Origin: JAPLNB01 sp964451955
GTDB lineage: Bacteria; Planctomycetota; Phycisphaerae; Tepidisphaerales; Tepidisphaeraceae
DNA: 28,660 nt
Reading direction: 5' to 3'
Assembly (NCBI GenBank): GCA_964451955.1
Contig: CAYVKG010000059.1
Location: 1-28,660 of the forward strand
The translations under genes were made by a program, and so were the position numbers. Below, in pieces: positions 1 through 7,083 of this stretch (position 1 is its first letter; each line of letters begins with the position of its first letter). The notes beneath the pieces are model-generated. The model worked only from the letters and a program-made list of their open reading frames with translations. It had not been told where the DNA came from and searched no databases.

Positions 1-101
1 GAGGGGATGGTGAGCTTGCGGGGTCGGGGAATTGGGTGTAGTGAGAGGGGAGTGGATGGGGGGGTTGATGGTGTTGGCGTGGTGGAGAAGAAGAGGCGCG
101 G

Positions 102-1010
102 ATGAAGGGCGATGGAGCGGCGATTTTGTTGAAGGAAGTTGGAGTGAGGCGGGGTGGGCGGTGGCTATTGCGGGGTGTGAACTGGGAGGTCAGGAGGGGT
201 TCGTGTGCGGCGGTTGTGGGTCCAAACGGGAGCGGGAAGAGCACGCTGGCGCGGGTTGTGATGGGTCACATATGGGCGACGGAGGGGGAGGTAAGGGTAC
301 TGGGCGCGGAATTTGGGAGGGCGGACCTTGGGGAGTTGAGGCGTTCGATGCGGCTATTGCAGGCGGCGGGGCCATACGATGTGGTTGGGGATTTGACGGC
401 GCGGGAGGTGGTGTTGACGGGGTATTTCGGGACGCTGGGGCTGTACGAGGCGGTGACGGAGGGGATGGAGAGAGAGGCGGAGCGGATGCTGGAGCGGGTT
501 GGGCTTGGCGGGGTGGCGGACCAGGCGTATTTGAGTTTGAGCAGCGGGGAGCGAGTTCGGAGCCTGATTGCGCGGGCGATGGTGGTGAAGCCGGAGGTGT
601 TGTTGCTGGATGAGCCGACGGCGGGGCTGGACATACTGGGTCGGGAGCAGGTTTTGGCGACGGTGCAGTCGCTGTTTGAGAATGGCGGGGAAGGGCCAGC
701 GGTGGTGTTGATTACGCATCACGTGGAGGAATTGCCGCCGGCGACAACGGAGGTGCTGGTATTGAGGGAGGGGCGAGTGGCGGGGCAGGGTTCACCGGGG
801 GAGGTATTGAGGGGGGAGTTGTTGAGCGAGGCATATGGGTGCGAGGTGGAGGTGAGGCGGAGGGGCGGGCGTTACTATCTGGAGGTGAAACCGGAGGCGT
901 GGGGCGGGTTGATGGGGAAGGGGCGGGGGGGGGGATGGGGGTGTTGGCGGCGTCGGAAGGCGTCGTGTGATGGGGTGGAATGGAGGGTGGGGGTTGGGTT
1001 TGTTATTTGA
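102..1010 (+). CDS. Stand-alone ABC ATPase, ModF/YlmA-like (COG1119 type)
   Basis: Soluble ABC-type ATPase with no permease gene beside it. Visible motifs are Walker A GPNGSGKST (residues 40-48), a signature variant LSLSSGE, Walker B VLLLDEPTAGLD, and an H-loop in ITHHVEELPP. The THHVEE-P wording after the switch histidine and the DEPTAGLD-REQ stretch resemble the ModF/YlmA group of stand-alone ATPases; this assignment is from memory of the family, and the substrate or partner is unknown. The ATG at 102 is preceded by AAGAGG at a usual distance. After about residue 265 (YYLEVKPE) the protein becomes a Gly/Arg/Trp-rich tail encoded across a run of ten Gs (925-934). This tail looks non-coding in character and its stop overlaps the 3' end of the convergent gene by 8 bp, so a slippage or sequencing error near the end is possible. 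The ATPase call is firm, the exact C-terminus is not. Confidence 0.88.
   Translation: MKGDGAAILLKEVGVRRGGRWLLRGVNWEVRRGSCAAVVGPNGSGKSTLARVVMGHIWATEGEVRVLGAEFGRADLGELRRSMRLLQAAGPYDVVGDLTAREVVLTGYFGTLGLYEAVTEGMEREAERMLERVGLGGVADQAYLSLSSGERVRSLIARAMVVKPEVLLLDEPTAGLDILGREQVLATVQSLFENGGEGPAVVLITHHVEELPPATTEVLVLREGRVAGQGSPGEVLRGELLSEAYGCEVEVRRRGGRYYLEVKPEAWGGLMGKGRGGGWGCWRRRKASCDGVEWRVGVGFVI
925..934 (+). repeat. Run of ten G residues near the 3' end of the ABC ATPase
   Basis: Homopolymer of ten Gs inside the reading frame of the ABC ATPase, just after the last recognisable part of the family. A one-base change in length would change the C-terminal tail. It may be a sequencing or polishing weak spot or a true slippage tract. 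Confidence 0.9.
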
Positions 1011-1203
1011 GGGCGTGTTCTTCGAGGTATTGCATGAGGTGTTTAGCGGCATCGCCCTTGACGAGCATTTCTTCGCCGTCGCTCATTTTGATATTGACGG
1101 TGCCCTGATCGTGGCCGGGTTCAGCGCTGATCATTTCATCGATGTTGACGTAGGGCTCCCTGAGATCGCCGAATCGTTGTTTGGACTGAGCCTTGACGAA
1201 CAT
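1003..1203 (-). CDS. Small FlbD-like protein, 66 aa
   Basis: Small soluble protein. The stretch from VNIDEMISAE to KMSDGEEMLVKGDAAKHLMQYL recalls the pattern of FlbD/SwrD-type small proteins: an 'N-x-D/E-x-I' start, then two strands around a 'DG-x-x-xxVK' turn, then a short helix. This is weak pattern recognition; no flagellar gene is near and function is unknown. I chose the ATG at 1203 over one at 1245 because GGGAGG sits five bases ahead of it, whereas the upper start has no ribosome site and would begin at the predicted transcript start. A perfect TATAAT lies at 1254-1259 in the right orientation. The 3' end overlaps the convergent ABC ATPase by 8 bp. Base composition is more even here than in the flanks, which supports real coding. 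Confidence 0.75.
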   Translation of the reverse strand: MFVKAQSKQRFGDLREPYVNIDEMISAEPGHDQGTVNIKMSDGEEMLVKGDAAKHLMQYLEEHALK

Positions 1204-1253
1204 ACGATCCTCCCGTGCATTTGGATGTGCCCCAAAGAACTGCAACGCCGCAT

Positions 1254-1259
1254 ATTATA
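1254..1259 (-). promoter_or_regulatory. -10 box (TATAAT) for the small FlbD-like gene
   Basis: Perfect TATAAT on the minus strand. Transcription would begin near 1246 and give a leader of about 43 nt before the start at 1203, which carries a good ribosome site. No convincing -35 was seen at 16-18 bp, so this is a partial promoter match. Confidence 0.45.
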
Positions 1260-1327
1260 CACGGTGTCCAGCGAGGCGTTGTGCGGATAGTGAAGGGGCG
1301 AGGTGAAGGGGGCGGGTGGTGTGGGGG

Positions 1328-2254
1328 TTATTCCTTGACCATGTTATCGGCGGTTTCGAGTTCTCTGCCTTCGATCCAGAAGGCGCGGAGGGAATCAGCG
1401 GAGTAGAGGATGACGGCGGTCCAGATGAGGCAGAAGCTGAGGAGGTCGATGGTTTTGAAGGGTTCGTTGTAGAGGAAGACAGCGAGGAGGAAGTTAACGG
1501 TTGGGGAGAGGTACTGGATGATGCCGATGGTGGCGAGTCGGAGTCGTCGTGCGGCGGCGGCGAACCAGAGGAGAGGGACGGTAGTGACGATGCCGGAGAG
1601 GGGGAGCCAGGCGTGGTCTGCGAGTGTGGGTACGGGAGGAGATGGGTGGTGGAGGCCGAGGGCGATAAGGGAGAGGCCGACGGGGAGGAGGAGGATGGTT
1701 TCGGCGGCGGTTCCGACGAGGGGTCCTGCGTGGGCGGTTTTTCGGAGCAGGCCATAGAGGCCGAAGGTGGCTGCGAGGGTAAGGGAGACCCAGGGCAGCT
1801 GGCCGCGATGGACGGTGAGGGTGGCGACGGCGGCGGCGGCGAGTGCGAAGGCGGCGAGTTGTGGGGTGCGCAGGCGTTCGCGGAGGAAGAGGAACCCGAG
1901 GAGGACATTGACGAGGGGGTTGATGTAGTAGCCGAGGCTGGCCTGGAGGATGCGACCGGAGTTGACGGCCCAGATGAAGACGAACCAGTTGGTGGCGAGC
2001 ATGGTGGTGCTGGCGGCGAGCCAGGGGATGGTTTTTTTGGAGCGGAGGCAACGGAGGAGTTCCGGGGATTGGCGTTGGAGGCAGACGACGAGGAGGCAGA
2101 CGGCGACGGACCAGCAGATACGGTGGCCGAGGATGTAGAGAGGGGGGAACTGCTGGACCTGTTTGAAGTAGACGGGGATGAAGCCCCAGGCGAGGTAGGC
2201 GGCGAGGGCGTAGAGGACGCCGAGTTGTGTAGAAGCTCGCTGGTCGTGGGTCAC
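1328..2254 (-). CDS. rarD: RarD-type EamA/DMT transporter
   Basis: Inner-membrane permease of the drug/metabolite transporter superfamily, RarD branch (named after the E. coli protein once linked to chloramphenicol sensitivity; substrate not known). The 308-aa protein has about ten hydrophobic segments in two EamA-like halves. RarD-like wording includes AYLAWGFIPVYFK at the N-terminus, then NWFVFIWAVNSGRILQASLG, GYYINPLVNVLLGFLFLRER, and near the end IIQYLSPTVNFLLAVFLYNE. The frame stays open upstream for 94 codons, but the real start is the GTG at 2254: AGGAG lies just ahead of it and the protein then matches the family from its first residues. It lies 16 bp after proB on the same strand, so the two are probably co-transcribed. 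Confidence 0.93.
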   Translation of the reverse strand: MTHDQRASTQLGVLYALAAYLAWGFIPVYFKQVQQFPPLYILGHRICWSVAVCLLVVCLQRQSPELLRCLRSKKTIPWLAASTTMLATNWFVFIWAVNSGRILQASLGYYINPLVNVLLGFLFLRERLRTPQLAAFALAAAAVATLTVHRGQLPWVSLTLAATFGLYGLLRKTAHAGPLVGTAAETILLLPVGLSLIALGLHHPSPPVPTLADHAWLPLSGIVTTVPLLWFAAAARRLRLATIGIIQYLSPTVNFLLAVFLYNEPFKTIDLLSFCLIWTAVILYSADSLRAFWIEGRELETADNMVKE

Positions 2255-2270
2255 AAGGGCTCCTGGGGGG

Positions 2271-3383
2271 TTATTCGACGACGAGGTTGTCGCGGTGGAC
2301 GACTTCGTCGTAGGCGGCGTCGCCGAGGAGCGAGCGGACCTGTGCGGTTTTTTTGCCGCGGATTTGCTGGATAGCGGAGGCGGGGTAGTTGGAGAGGCCG
2401 CGAGCGACGGTTTGGCCGGCGGGATTTTTGATAGCGACGAGGTCACCGCGATCGAAGTCGCCTTCGACGGAGAGGATTCCAGCGGGGAGGAGGCTTTTGT
2501 TTCGTTTGGCGACGGCGGCGGCGGCGCCCTCGTCAACGACGACGGAGCCGACGGGTCTGGCGGCGCCGATCCAGAGGCTTCGGCCGGTGCGTTTTTTTTC
2601 GGAGGGTAGGAAGAGGGTGCCGACGAGTTCGTAGTTGAGGATGGAGGTGAGGACGGCTTTAGCGCGGCCGTTGGCGACGATCATGGCATGTCCGGAGTCG
2701 GTGACTTTGCGAGCGGCGGTGAGTTTGGAGTCCATGCCACCGCGGCCGAGGGCGCTTTTTTCGTTTCGGACGAGAGATCGGGCCTGTTCGATGCTGGAGA
2801 CGAGGCGGATGGGTTTTCCGGCGGAATCGAGGAGTCCATCGACGACGGTGAGTAGTATGAGGAGGTCGGCGCCGAGGGCATGGGCGACGGCGGCAGCGAG
2901 GATATCGTTGTCGCCGAAGGTAATGGCGACGATTTCGTCGGTGGAGACGGTGTCGTTTTCGTTGATGATGGGGACAGCGCCGAGGGCGTGGATGGCGCTG
3001 ATGGTATTTCGGAGATTGAGGAAACGAGTTCGGCTGTCGATGTCTTCGCGGGTGAGGAGGACTTGAGCGACGGGGACGTTATGTTTTTCGAAGGCGTGTG
3101 CCCAGGCGTCCATGAGTTTTCGTTGTCCGACGGCGGCGACGGCCTGGAGTTGTGCGAGGTCGGTGGGTCGGTGAGGGAGCTTGAGTTGTTGGAGGCCGGC
3201 GCCGATGGCGCCGGAGGATACGATGGTGGCGCTGACGCCTGTTTGTCGGAGGCGGACGATTTGGGAGGCGATGTCAGCGAGGAAGGCGGCGTCGAGGGAG
3301 CGGTGGGAGTCAGCGAGGAGCTGGGTACCGAGTTTGACGACGATGCTTTTGACGGACGCGAGGTATTTCTTGCGATTCTCCAT
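2271..3383 (-). CDS. proB: Glutamate 5-kinase ProB
   Basis: Phosphorylates L-glutamate with ATP to gamma-glutamyl phosphate, the first step of proline synthesis in the cytoplasm. At 370 aa it has the usual length and two domains: an amino-acid kinase domain (about 10-258) with IVVKLGTQLL, VSSGAIGAG (55-63), NENDTVS (141-147) and GRGGMDSKLTAA (about 213-224), then a C-terminal PUA domain (about 280-356) ending in RGKKTAQVRSLLG. I start at the ATG at 3383 (MENRKKYL); the frame is open further up but that part is Pro/Ser-rich and unlike ProB. The ribosome site is weak. The usual partner proA is not adjacent. rarD follows 16 bp downstream; any link between a RarD exporter and proline synthesis is speculation. 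Confidence 0.97.
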   Translation of the reverse strand: MENRKKYLASVKSIVVKLGTQLLADSHRSLDAAFLADIASQIVRLRQTGVSATIVSSGAIGAGLQQLKLPHRPTDLAQLQAVAAVGQRKLMDAWAHAFEKHNVPVAQVLLTREDIDSRTRFLNLRNTISAIHALGAVPIINENDTVSTDEIVAITFGDNDILAAAVAHALGADLLILLTVVDGLLDSAGKPIRLVSSIEQARSLVRNEKSALGRGGMDSKLTAARKVTDSGHAMIVANGRAKAVLTSILNYELVGTLFLPSEKKRTGRSLWIGAARPVGSVVVDEGAAAAVAKRNKSLLPAGILSVEGDFDRGDLVAIKNPAGQTVARGLSNYPASAIQQIRGKKTAQVRSLLGDAAYDEVVHRDNLVVE

Positions 3384-3599
3384 AGATAGCCTGGTCAGGA
3401 AGCAGGGGAGTAGTGTATCCGTGGCGGAGGAAATGGGAACTGTTGGCGGTGGGGAGTTGGCGGTTGAGGGGAGTTTGGGGGGGCATCGTGGGGAGGGAAG
3501 GAGGGGATGGAACAAATGCGGGGGTTAGACGGGGATCGTTGTTTGCGGGAAGGAGTTGGGGAGGTATGCTGGGGAGACATTTCGAGGTTGGGAGGAGGC

Positions 3600-4304
3600 A
3601 TGTTGGCGAGCAGAGGGCGAGAAGGCGGATTCACGCTGGTGGAGCTGCTGGTGGTGATCGGGATCATTGCGTTGTTGATTGGGATCCTGATGCCGGCGTT
3701 GTCGGCGGCGCGTAACCAGGCGAACACGCTGAAATGCGCGACGAATCTGCGGGCGTTGGGTCAGATGATGGGGCAGTACGCGAACGACAACAAGGGTTTC
3801 ATTCCGAGGGACTACACGTATGGGACGGCGGATCACATATTCTGGGGGGAGGCATTTGCGCGGTACATGAAGTATCTGATGCCGCAGTTGAATGTATATG
3901 GTCAGGCGAGGGACCGGGCGTTGGGGCCGTATTTTGGGAAGATTGCGGTGTATCAGTGTCCGGTGTTTCCGAATGAGAAGGAGCCAGTGGATTACGTATG
4001 CAACGGTTGGGACAAGCAATCGAATGTTGGGAACACGCAGGGGGTGTTCAAGGTGACGAAGTTCAGGCGGTCGAGCGAGGTGATATTTTTGACGGAGGGG
4101 AACGTGAATCGGCAGTCGGATTGTTTCGTGTTTCACGATGTTTGGCACGTAAGCCATTTACCGATGGCGGGGACGAAGTCGGAGCGTCGGGTGCTGGATG
4201 ACGAGCGTCATCGGGGGCTGGTGAACAGCGTGTATTTGGATGGTCACGTGGCGGCGAAGTGGTACAAGAAGCTGGTGGCGGAGGATTTTCGGATCCTGAA
4301 CTGA
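3600..4304 (+). CDS. Prepilin-like protein with N-terminal methylation site and H-X9-DG motif
   Basis: Type IV pilin-like or type II pseudopilin-like secreted protein of 234 aa. A short basic leader (MLASRGREGG) is followed by FTLVELLVVIGIIALLIGIL, with the processing Gly at residue 10, Phe11 as the mature first residue and the conserved Glu15 (E5 of mature protein). Near the C-terminus is H204-x9-D214-G215, the motif typical of the large families of such proteins in Planctomycetota. The ATG at 3600 directly follows GGGAGGAGGC. The frame is open further upstream but that sequence has no leader character. No pilus assembly gene is adjacent, which is usual for this expanded family. The function of the globular part is unknown. 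Confidence 0.93.
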   Translation: MLASRGREGGFTLVELLVVIGIIALLIGILMPALSAARNQANTLKCATNLRALGQMMGQYANDNKGFIPRDYTYGTADHIFWGEAFARYMKYLMPQLNVYGQARDRALGPYFGKIAVYQCPVFPNEKEPVDYVCNGWDKQSNVGNTQGVFKVTKFRRSSEVIFLTEGNVNRQSDCFVFHDVWHVSHLPMAGTKSERRVLDDERHRGLVNSVYLDGHVAAKWYKKLVAEDFRILN

Positions 4305-4437
4305 GTTTTTTGGGTTGTGGGGTGGCGGTGGCATGTTGGTTTTGTTGGGTGTTGATCATTTGAGGTTGGGGTGATGGAGGGGGTTGCCGGTTGGTTGCGG
4401 GGGTGAGGGGGAAGGGGGTGTGCGTAGGTGAGGGCAA

Positions 4438-4541
4438 GGCGTGGAGGTCGCGTGCAGGTAGCGGAGGAACANNNNNNNNNNGGGGGGGCGGGGGTGTCGG
4501 GGCTGGGGTGGGGGTTCGGGGTGGGCACGGCGTGGAGGTCG
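4438..4541 (+). repeat. 13-bp direct repeat either side of the N gap
   Basis: GGCGTGGAGGTCG occurs at 4438-4450 and again at 4529-4541, flanking the Ns. This could mark a collapsed or misjoined tandem repeat, or be chance in such G-rich sequence. Confidence 0.6.
4472..4481. other. Assembly gap (10 Ns)
   Basis: Ten consecutive Ns within G-rich sequence. The round number suggests a scaffold join of unknown true length, so distances across it should not be trusted. Confidence 0.97.
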
Positions 4542-4633
4542 TGGCGGGGTGGGGGTGGAAGGCGCGTGATGGGGGGTTGGTGACCCAAAAGGGACCAGGC
4601 GAATGGGGATGGGCGGAGGGTGATTGGGGGTCC

Positions 4634-4661
4634 TTGCAACGCGGGCCCGGAATGTTAAAAT
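4634..4661 (+). promoter_or_regulatory. Possible sigma-70 promoter ahead of the B12-fold gene
   Basis: TTGCAA at 4634-4639 and TAAAAT at 4656-4661 are separated by 16 bp. TAAAAT matches five of six consensus positions, the -35 four of six. It sits at the switch from G-rich to AT-richer sequence. The transcript would carry an untranslated leader of about 150 nt if the start is at 4822. Confidence 0.4.
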
Positions 4662-4821
4662 GGGTAAAGATTTTTTTGACGACTTCCGATATAACATTTA
4701 TCGCAGATTACCCAAGTTAACATGCGATAAGGGAAAAGGCGACAGAACGGAAGCTGTTGAGTTAAACTGGGATGGATTAGTGACAGAGGAAGTCCTGATT
4801 CATCTTGGCGCAAGGGCCACC

Positions 4822-5583
4822 ATGATCACCAGCACACAGACGACGGTTGAGCAGTACGCGGGCAGTTACTATGAGCATTTACTGGTTGGGGACCGGAGTG
4901 CGTGCCGGGAGTTGATACTGTCGGCGTTGGAGGCGGAGGTGAGCGCGTACCAGTTACTGACGGACTTGATCTGGCCGACGATGGAGCTATTGCAGGGGTT
5001 GTATCGAGAGGATCGGATTTCGATTGCGAACTTGAATCTGGCGACGCGGCTGAACCGTGCGTTGGCGGATCAATTGACGGGTTTGCTGGATCGTAAGGAA
5101 TCGAACGGCAAGGCGGTGGTGATTTTGTGCGGGGATGACGAGCCTGAGGAATTGGGAGGTCAGCTTTGCGCGGACTTATTTGAGGCGGAGGGGTATACGG
5201 TGCGTTTTGTTGGAGGCGGGGTGCCGAATGATGAGGTTTTGAAGCTGATTGGGGAGTTGAGGCCGAACCTGTTGGTGTTTTTTGGGACGTTGCCGAGCGG
5301 GATGCCTGCGGTTCGGCGGCTGATTGACTATTTGCGGGAGGTGAATTCGTGTCCGGAGATGCAGGTGATGTGCTGTGGCGGGATATACAAGAGGGCGGAG
5401 GGTTTGGCGGAGGAGATCGGGGCGGACTTATACGCTCCGGACGCGGCGGCAGCGGTGCAGGTGGCGGTGGAGAATCCGACGCGTAAGGCGACGGTGGATC
5501 AGCAGACGGTGGGTCGAACGCGGCGGATTCGGAAGGCGGCGGCGCGGAAGGCGGCGGTGTACACGGTTGAGGCCGGCAAGTAA
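4822..5583 (+). CDS. Cobalamin-binding-fold protein lacking the cobalamin ligand residues
   Basis: 253-aa protein with the two-part layout of methionine-synthase-like and CarH-like B12 modules: a helical cap (about 10-90) and a Rossmann-like B12-binding domain (about 97-220), with GGGVPNDEVLKLIGELRPNLL and CGGI in the expected places. The cobalt-ligand motif (D/E-x-H-x-x-G) reads here as E107-P-E109-E-L-G112, so Glu replaces the ligating His. In the cap, the Trp and Glu-His that face cobalamin in CarH-type proteins align with Tyr61 and Leu-Asn. It may therefore not bind B12 in the usual way. A basic tail (RTRRIRKAAARKAA, about 232-245) could touch nucleic acid; no MerR-type helix-turn-helix is visible. 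The start is uncertain: ATG 4822 fits domain limits and codon bias, with AAGGG five bases ahead; an in-frame ATG at 4660 would add an N-terminus unlike the rest. Confidence 0.85.
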   Translation: MITSTQTTVEQYAGSYYEHLLVGDRSACRELILSALEAEVSAYQLLTDLIWPTMELLQGLYREDRISIANLNLATRLNRALADQLTGLLDRKESNGKAVVILCGDDEPEELGGQLCADLFEAEGYTVRFVGGGVPNDEVLKLIGELRPNLLVFFGTLPSGMPAVRRLIDYLREVNSCPEMQVMCCGGIYKRAEGLAEEIGADLYAPDAAAAVQVAVENPTRKATVDQQTVGRTRRIRKAAARKAAVYTVEAGK

Positions 5584-5850
5584 GTGGGGGTTTGGGGGTG
5601 TTGATTCGAGGAATGGTTGATGGAGCGGATGATTATGGGGTCTGGTGTTGTCGGGGAGCAACAGGCGGCATATTCGTCAGATGGGGGGTATGTATTGGTG
5701 GGCGTGGGGTTGAGTGGGTCTGGTAATGGGCGGTGGCGATTTTGGGGGCTGGTGTGGGGTGATGGCTGGCGCAGGTGATACAGACGTTATTTGGAGCGGA
5801 AGGTGAGGGGTGGGGTTGACGTGTTGGCGACCTAAGGGGTGGAGTGGGGG
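5584..5850. other. Intergenic, nothing recognised
   Basis: G-rich spacer after the B12-fold gene. No coding frame with family resemblance, tRNA or clear terminator was seen. Confidence 0.6.
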
Positions 5851-5856
5851 TATAAT
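5851..5856 (+). promoter_or_regulatory. -10 box (TATAAT) for the candidate RNA
   Basis: Perfect TATAAT in otherwise G-rich sequence. The nearest -35-like hexamer, TTGGCG at 5824-5829, is 21 bp away, too far for a standard sigma-70 promoter. Transcription would begin near 5863, just ahead of the long stem. Confidence 0.4.
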
Positions 5857-5862
5857 CCCGGT

Positions 5863-5966
5863 ACGCACACCATGAAGGTCTCTCCTGTGAAGAGGAGCGG
5901 CCGAGGAGAATCCAGGGAAATGACGATTCCCGGCGCCTCCTCGGCCGTTTCTCTTTTGTGTTTTTG
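5863..5966 (+). ncRNA. Candidate small structured RNA or leader/attenuator
   Basis: Positions 5889-5908 and 5937-5956 can pair as an unbroken 20-bp RNA stem: eleven Watson-Crick pairs, then nine more of which three are G-U. The 28-nt loop holds a second stem, GGGAA at 5915-5919 with TTCCC at 5927-5931. The 3' arm runs into U-rich sequence to about 5966, so the stem could also be an intrinsic terminator. A perfect -10 box precedes it. CTCCT at 5882-5886 could alternatively pair with AGGAG at 5893-5897, or the slightly longer TCTCCT with AGGAGA at 5904-5909. Both targets lie in the terminator arm, as in an attenuator for the membrane protein gene downstream. No named RNA family was recognised. 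The stem is seen directly; its role is inference. Confidence 0.5.
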
Positions 5967-5985
5967 GGGTGTAGTTGGTTAGAAT
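5956..5985 (+). promoter_or_regulatory. Weak promoter candidate ahead of the membrane protein
   Basis: TTGTGT (5956-5961) and TAGAAT (5980-5985) with an 18-bp spacer. The -10 matches five of six positions and the -35 only three. It would start transcription near 5992, a few bases before the proposed coding start. Confidence 0.3.
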
Positions 5986-6019
5986 GCTCGGGACGGGGTG
6001 GTGACAGTGGGTGTATTTG

Positions 6020-6583
6020 ATGCTGGAGTTGCCATTTCAGCTTCGGTATACGCTGAGTCGTTCGCAGCGATTGATACCGCACTTGAGGATATGGGGGGTG
6101 GGCTACGGGCCGTTCGTGGTGATTGTGCTGGGGTTTTTCTGCGTTCAGTTGGGTATGGCGATCGCGGCATGGGATTGGAAGGGGGCGGCGGTATTTGGGG
6201 CACTGTCGGTGGCGGTGGTGTTGTTGTGCCGGGGGTTTTTTGTGGGGCTATTGGACGTATTGCTGATTCGCAAGCGTGAGATGGACATATTGGTGGAGGA
6301 GGAGACCGCGGGGATCATGATGGGTGGTGAGCGGTGGTACATTCATTTGGACGGGGTGACGGACATTCGGAAGTATCGTGCGGACACGTGGACGATTCGG
6401 CATTTTAATGGGACGGTGTTGAATGTGCCGGTGTGGGCGATCAGCGACGAGCAGTTGGCGCATTTTGCGGAGGGGATGGAGCGTGTTCGGAACGGGGAGA
6501 GGAGTAGGGCTACGTTTGGCCAGGCGAAGCGGGTGGAGGAATTGGGGAATGGCGGGTGGGTGAGCGGGGATCAAGCGGGGTAG
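6020..6583 (+). CDS. Membrane protein with two TM helices and possible YcxB-like tail
   Basis: 187-aa protein of unknown function. A basic N-terminal segment leads to two hydrophobic helices (about 29-50 and 56-78) with a short turn. A soluble C-terminal part follows (about 85-187), where the strands ETAGIMMGGERWYIHLDGVT and TWTIRHFNGTVLNVPVWAIS resemble the YcxB-like, PH-like fold of small membrane proteins. That resemblance is tentative. Either the ATG at 6020 or an in-frame GTG at 6011 could be the start; neither has a clear ribosome site, and I prefer the ATG. The 3' end overlaps the convergent Cys-rich gene by 13 bp. The structured RNA upstream may be its leader. Confidence 0.75.
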   Translation: MLELPFQLRYTLSRSQRLIPHLRIWGVGYGPFVVIVLGFFCVQLGMAIAAWDWKGAAVFGALSVAVVLLCRGFFVGLLDVLLIRKREMDILVEEETAGIMMGGERWYIHLDGVTDIRKYRADTWTIRHFNGTVLNVPVWAISDEQLAHFAEGMERVRNGERSRATFGQAKRVEELGNGGWVSGDQAG

Positions 6584-6927
6584 GAGTTGCACCATTTGCA
6601 GGTGCAGCCATCGGGGAGGATCTTGGCGGAGCGGTTGCGGTAGTCGAGGGGGCAGTGTTCGTGAGGGGCCTTGGCCTTTTCGCGGATGGGGCAGCCGCAG
6701 CCATCTTCGGTGGGTTCGCGGTCGATTTTTTGGAGGAATGGGCGGCCGCAGTAGGAGACGCCGCGGTGGATGACTCGGAGGAAACAGGTTTCGCAGACAG
6801 CGGCTCGTCTGGGCCAATCGACGGCTTGGGGAAGGAGGCCGAATCTGCGAAGGCGAGAGGCGGCGGCTTTAGCGGCGGCGCGGCTGAGCGTTGCGAGGGT
6901 GCTTGAGCAGCAGGATAGGGATACCAT
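6571..6927 (-). CDS. Cys-rich protein of unknown function, probable metal binding
   Basis: 118-aa protein with a Lys/Ala/Arg-rich N-terminus (about 10-44) and a C-terminal part holding nine cysteines: C45-x2-C48, C60, C77-x-C79, C92, C108-x-C110-x2-C113, with His at 89 and 91. The spacing suggests two zinc sites or an iron-sulfur cluster. The wording CETCFLRVIHRGVSYCGRPF is distinctive but I cannot name the family. I chose the ATG at 6927; another at 6957 adds ten residues, and neither has a clear ribosome site. GATAAT lies about nine bases ahead of the ATG, so the message may be nearly leaderless. The Cys/His pattern strongly supports real coding on this strand. Confidence 0.78.
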   Translation of the reverse strand: MVSLSCCSSTLATLSRAAAKAAASRLRRFGLLPQAVDWPRRAAVCETCFLRVIHRGVSYCGRPFLQKIDREPTEDGCGCPIREKAKAPHEHCPLDYRNRSAKILPDGCTCKWCNSYPA

Positions 6928-7083
6928 AACAGAGAGATTATCGGTCGGGAGGCACATTAATCGGGAGTCGGAGTATGGGGCGTGGGGTGCGTGGGGCGTG
7001 GGGGTTGTCTTAAGTAGTTGTTTTTATGCAGCTTATTGATCATCCGGCGGCAAGGGGGCGGGTTGGGTATTGGGGGGCTTGTA

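Larger units (their letters stand above)
4305..4821. other. Gene-free G-rich stretch with an assembly gap and an AT-richer leader
   Basis: No gene is supported here. 4305-4620 is strongly G-rich low-complexity sequence with ten Ns inside it. From about 4640 the base composition changes abruptly to AT-richer, which fits a promoter and untranslated leader for the gene starting at 4822. The frame of that gene is open through 4624-4821, but codon third positions there lack the G bias of the gene itself. I saw no convincing terminator after the prepilin-like gene. Confidence 0.7.

Noticed and set aside
1316..2374. Long acidic open frame on the plus strand opposite rarD and proB
   Set aside because: Asp/Glu/Gly-rich translation with no domain, created by G-rich sequence opposite C-ending codons of genuine minus-strand genes.
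4305..4640. Coding frames on either strand around the N gap
   Set aside because: Low-complexity Pro/His or Gly/Trp-rich translations crossing the Ns, with no ribosome site or family resemblance.
4822..5583. Working CarH-type light and B12 repressor
   Set aside because: No helix-turn-helix domain is visible and the cobalamin-contact residues are replaced.
5872..5982. 36-codon frame within the candidate RNA
   Set aside because: No ribosome site, and the sequence is dominated by a long self-complementary stem, so RNA structure explains it better.
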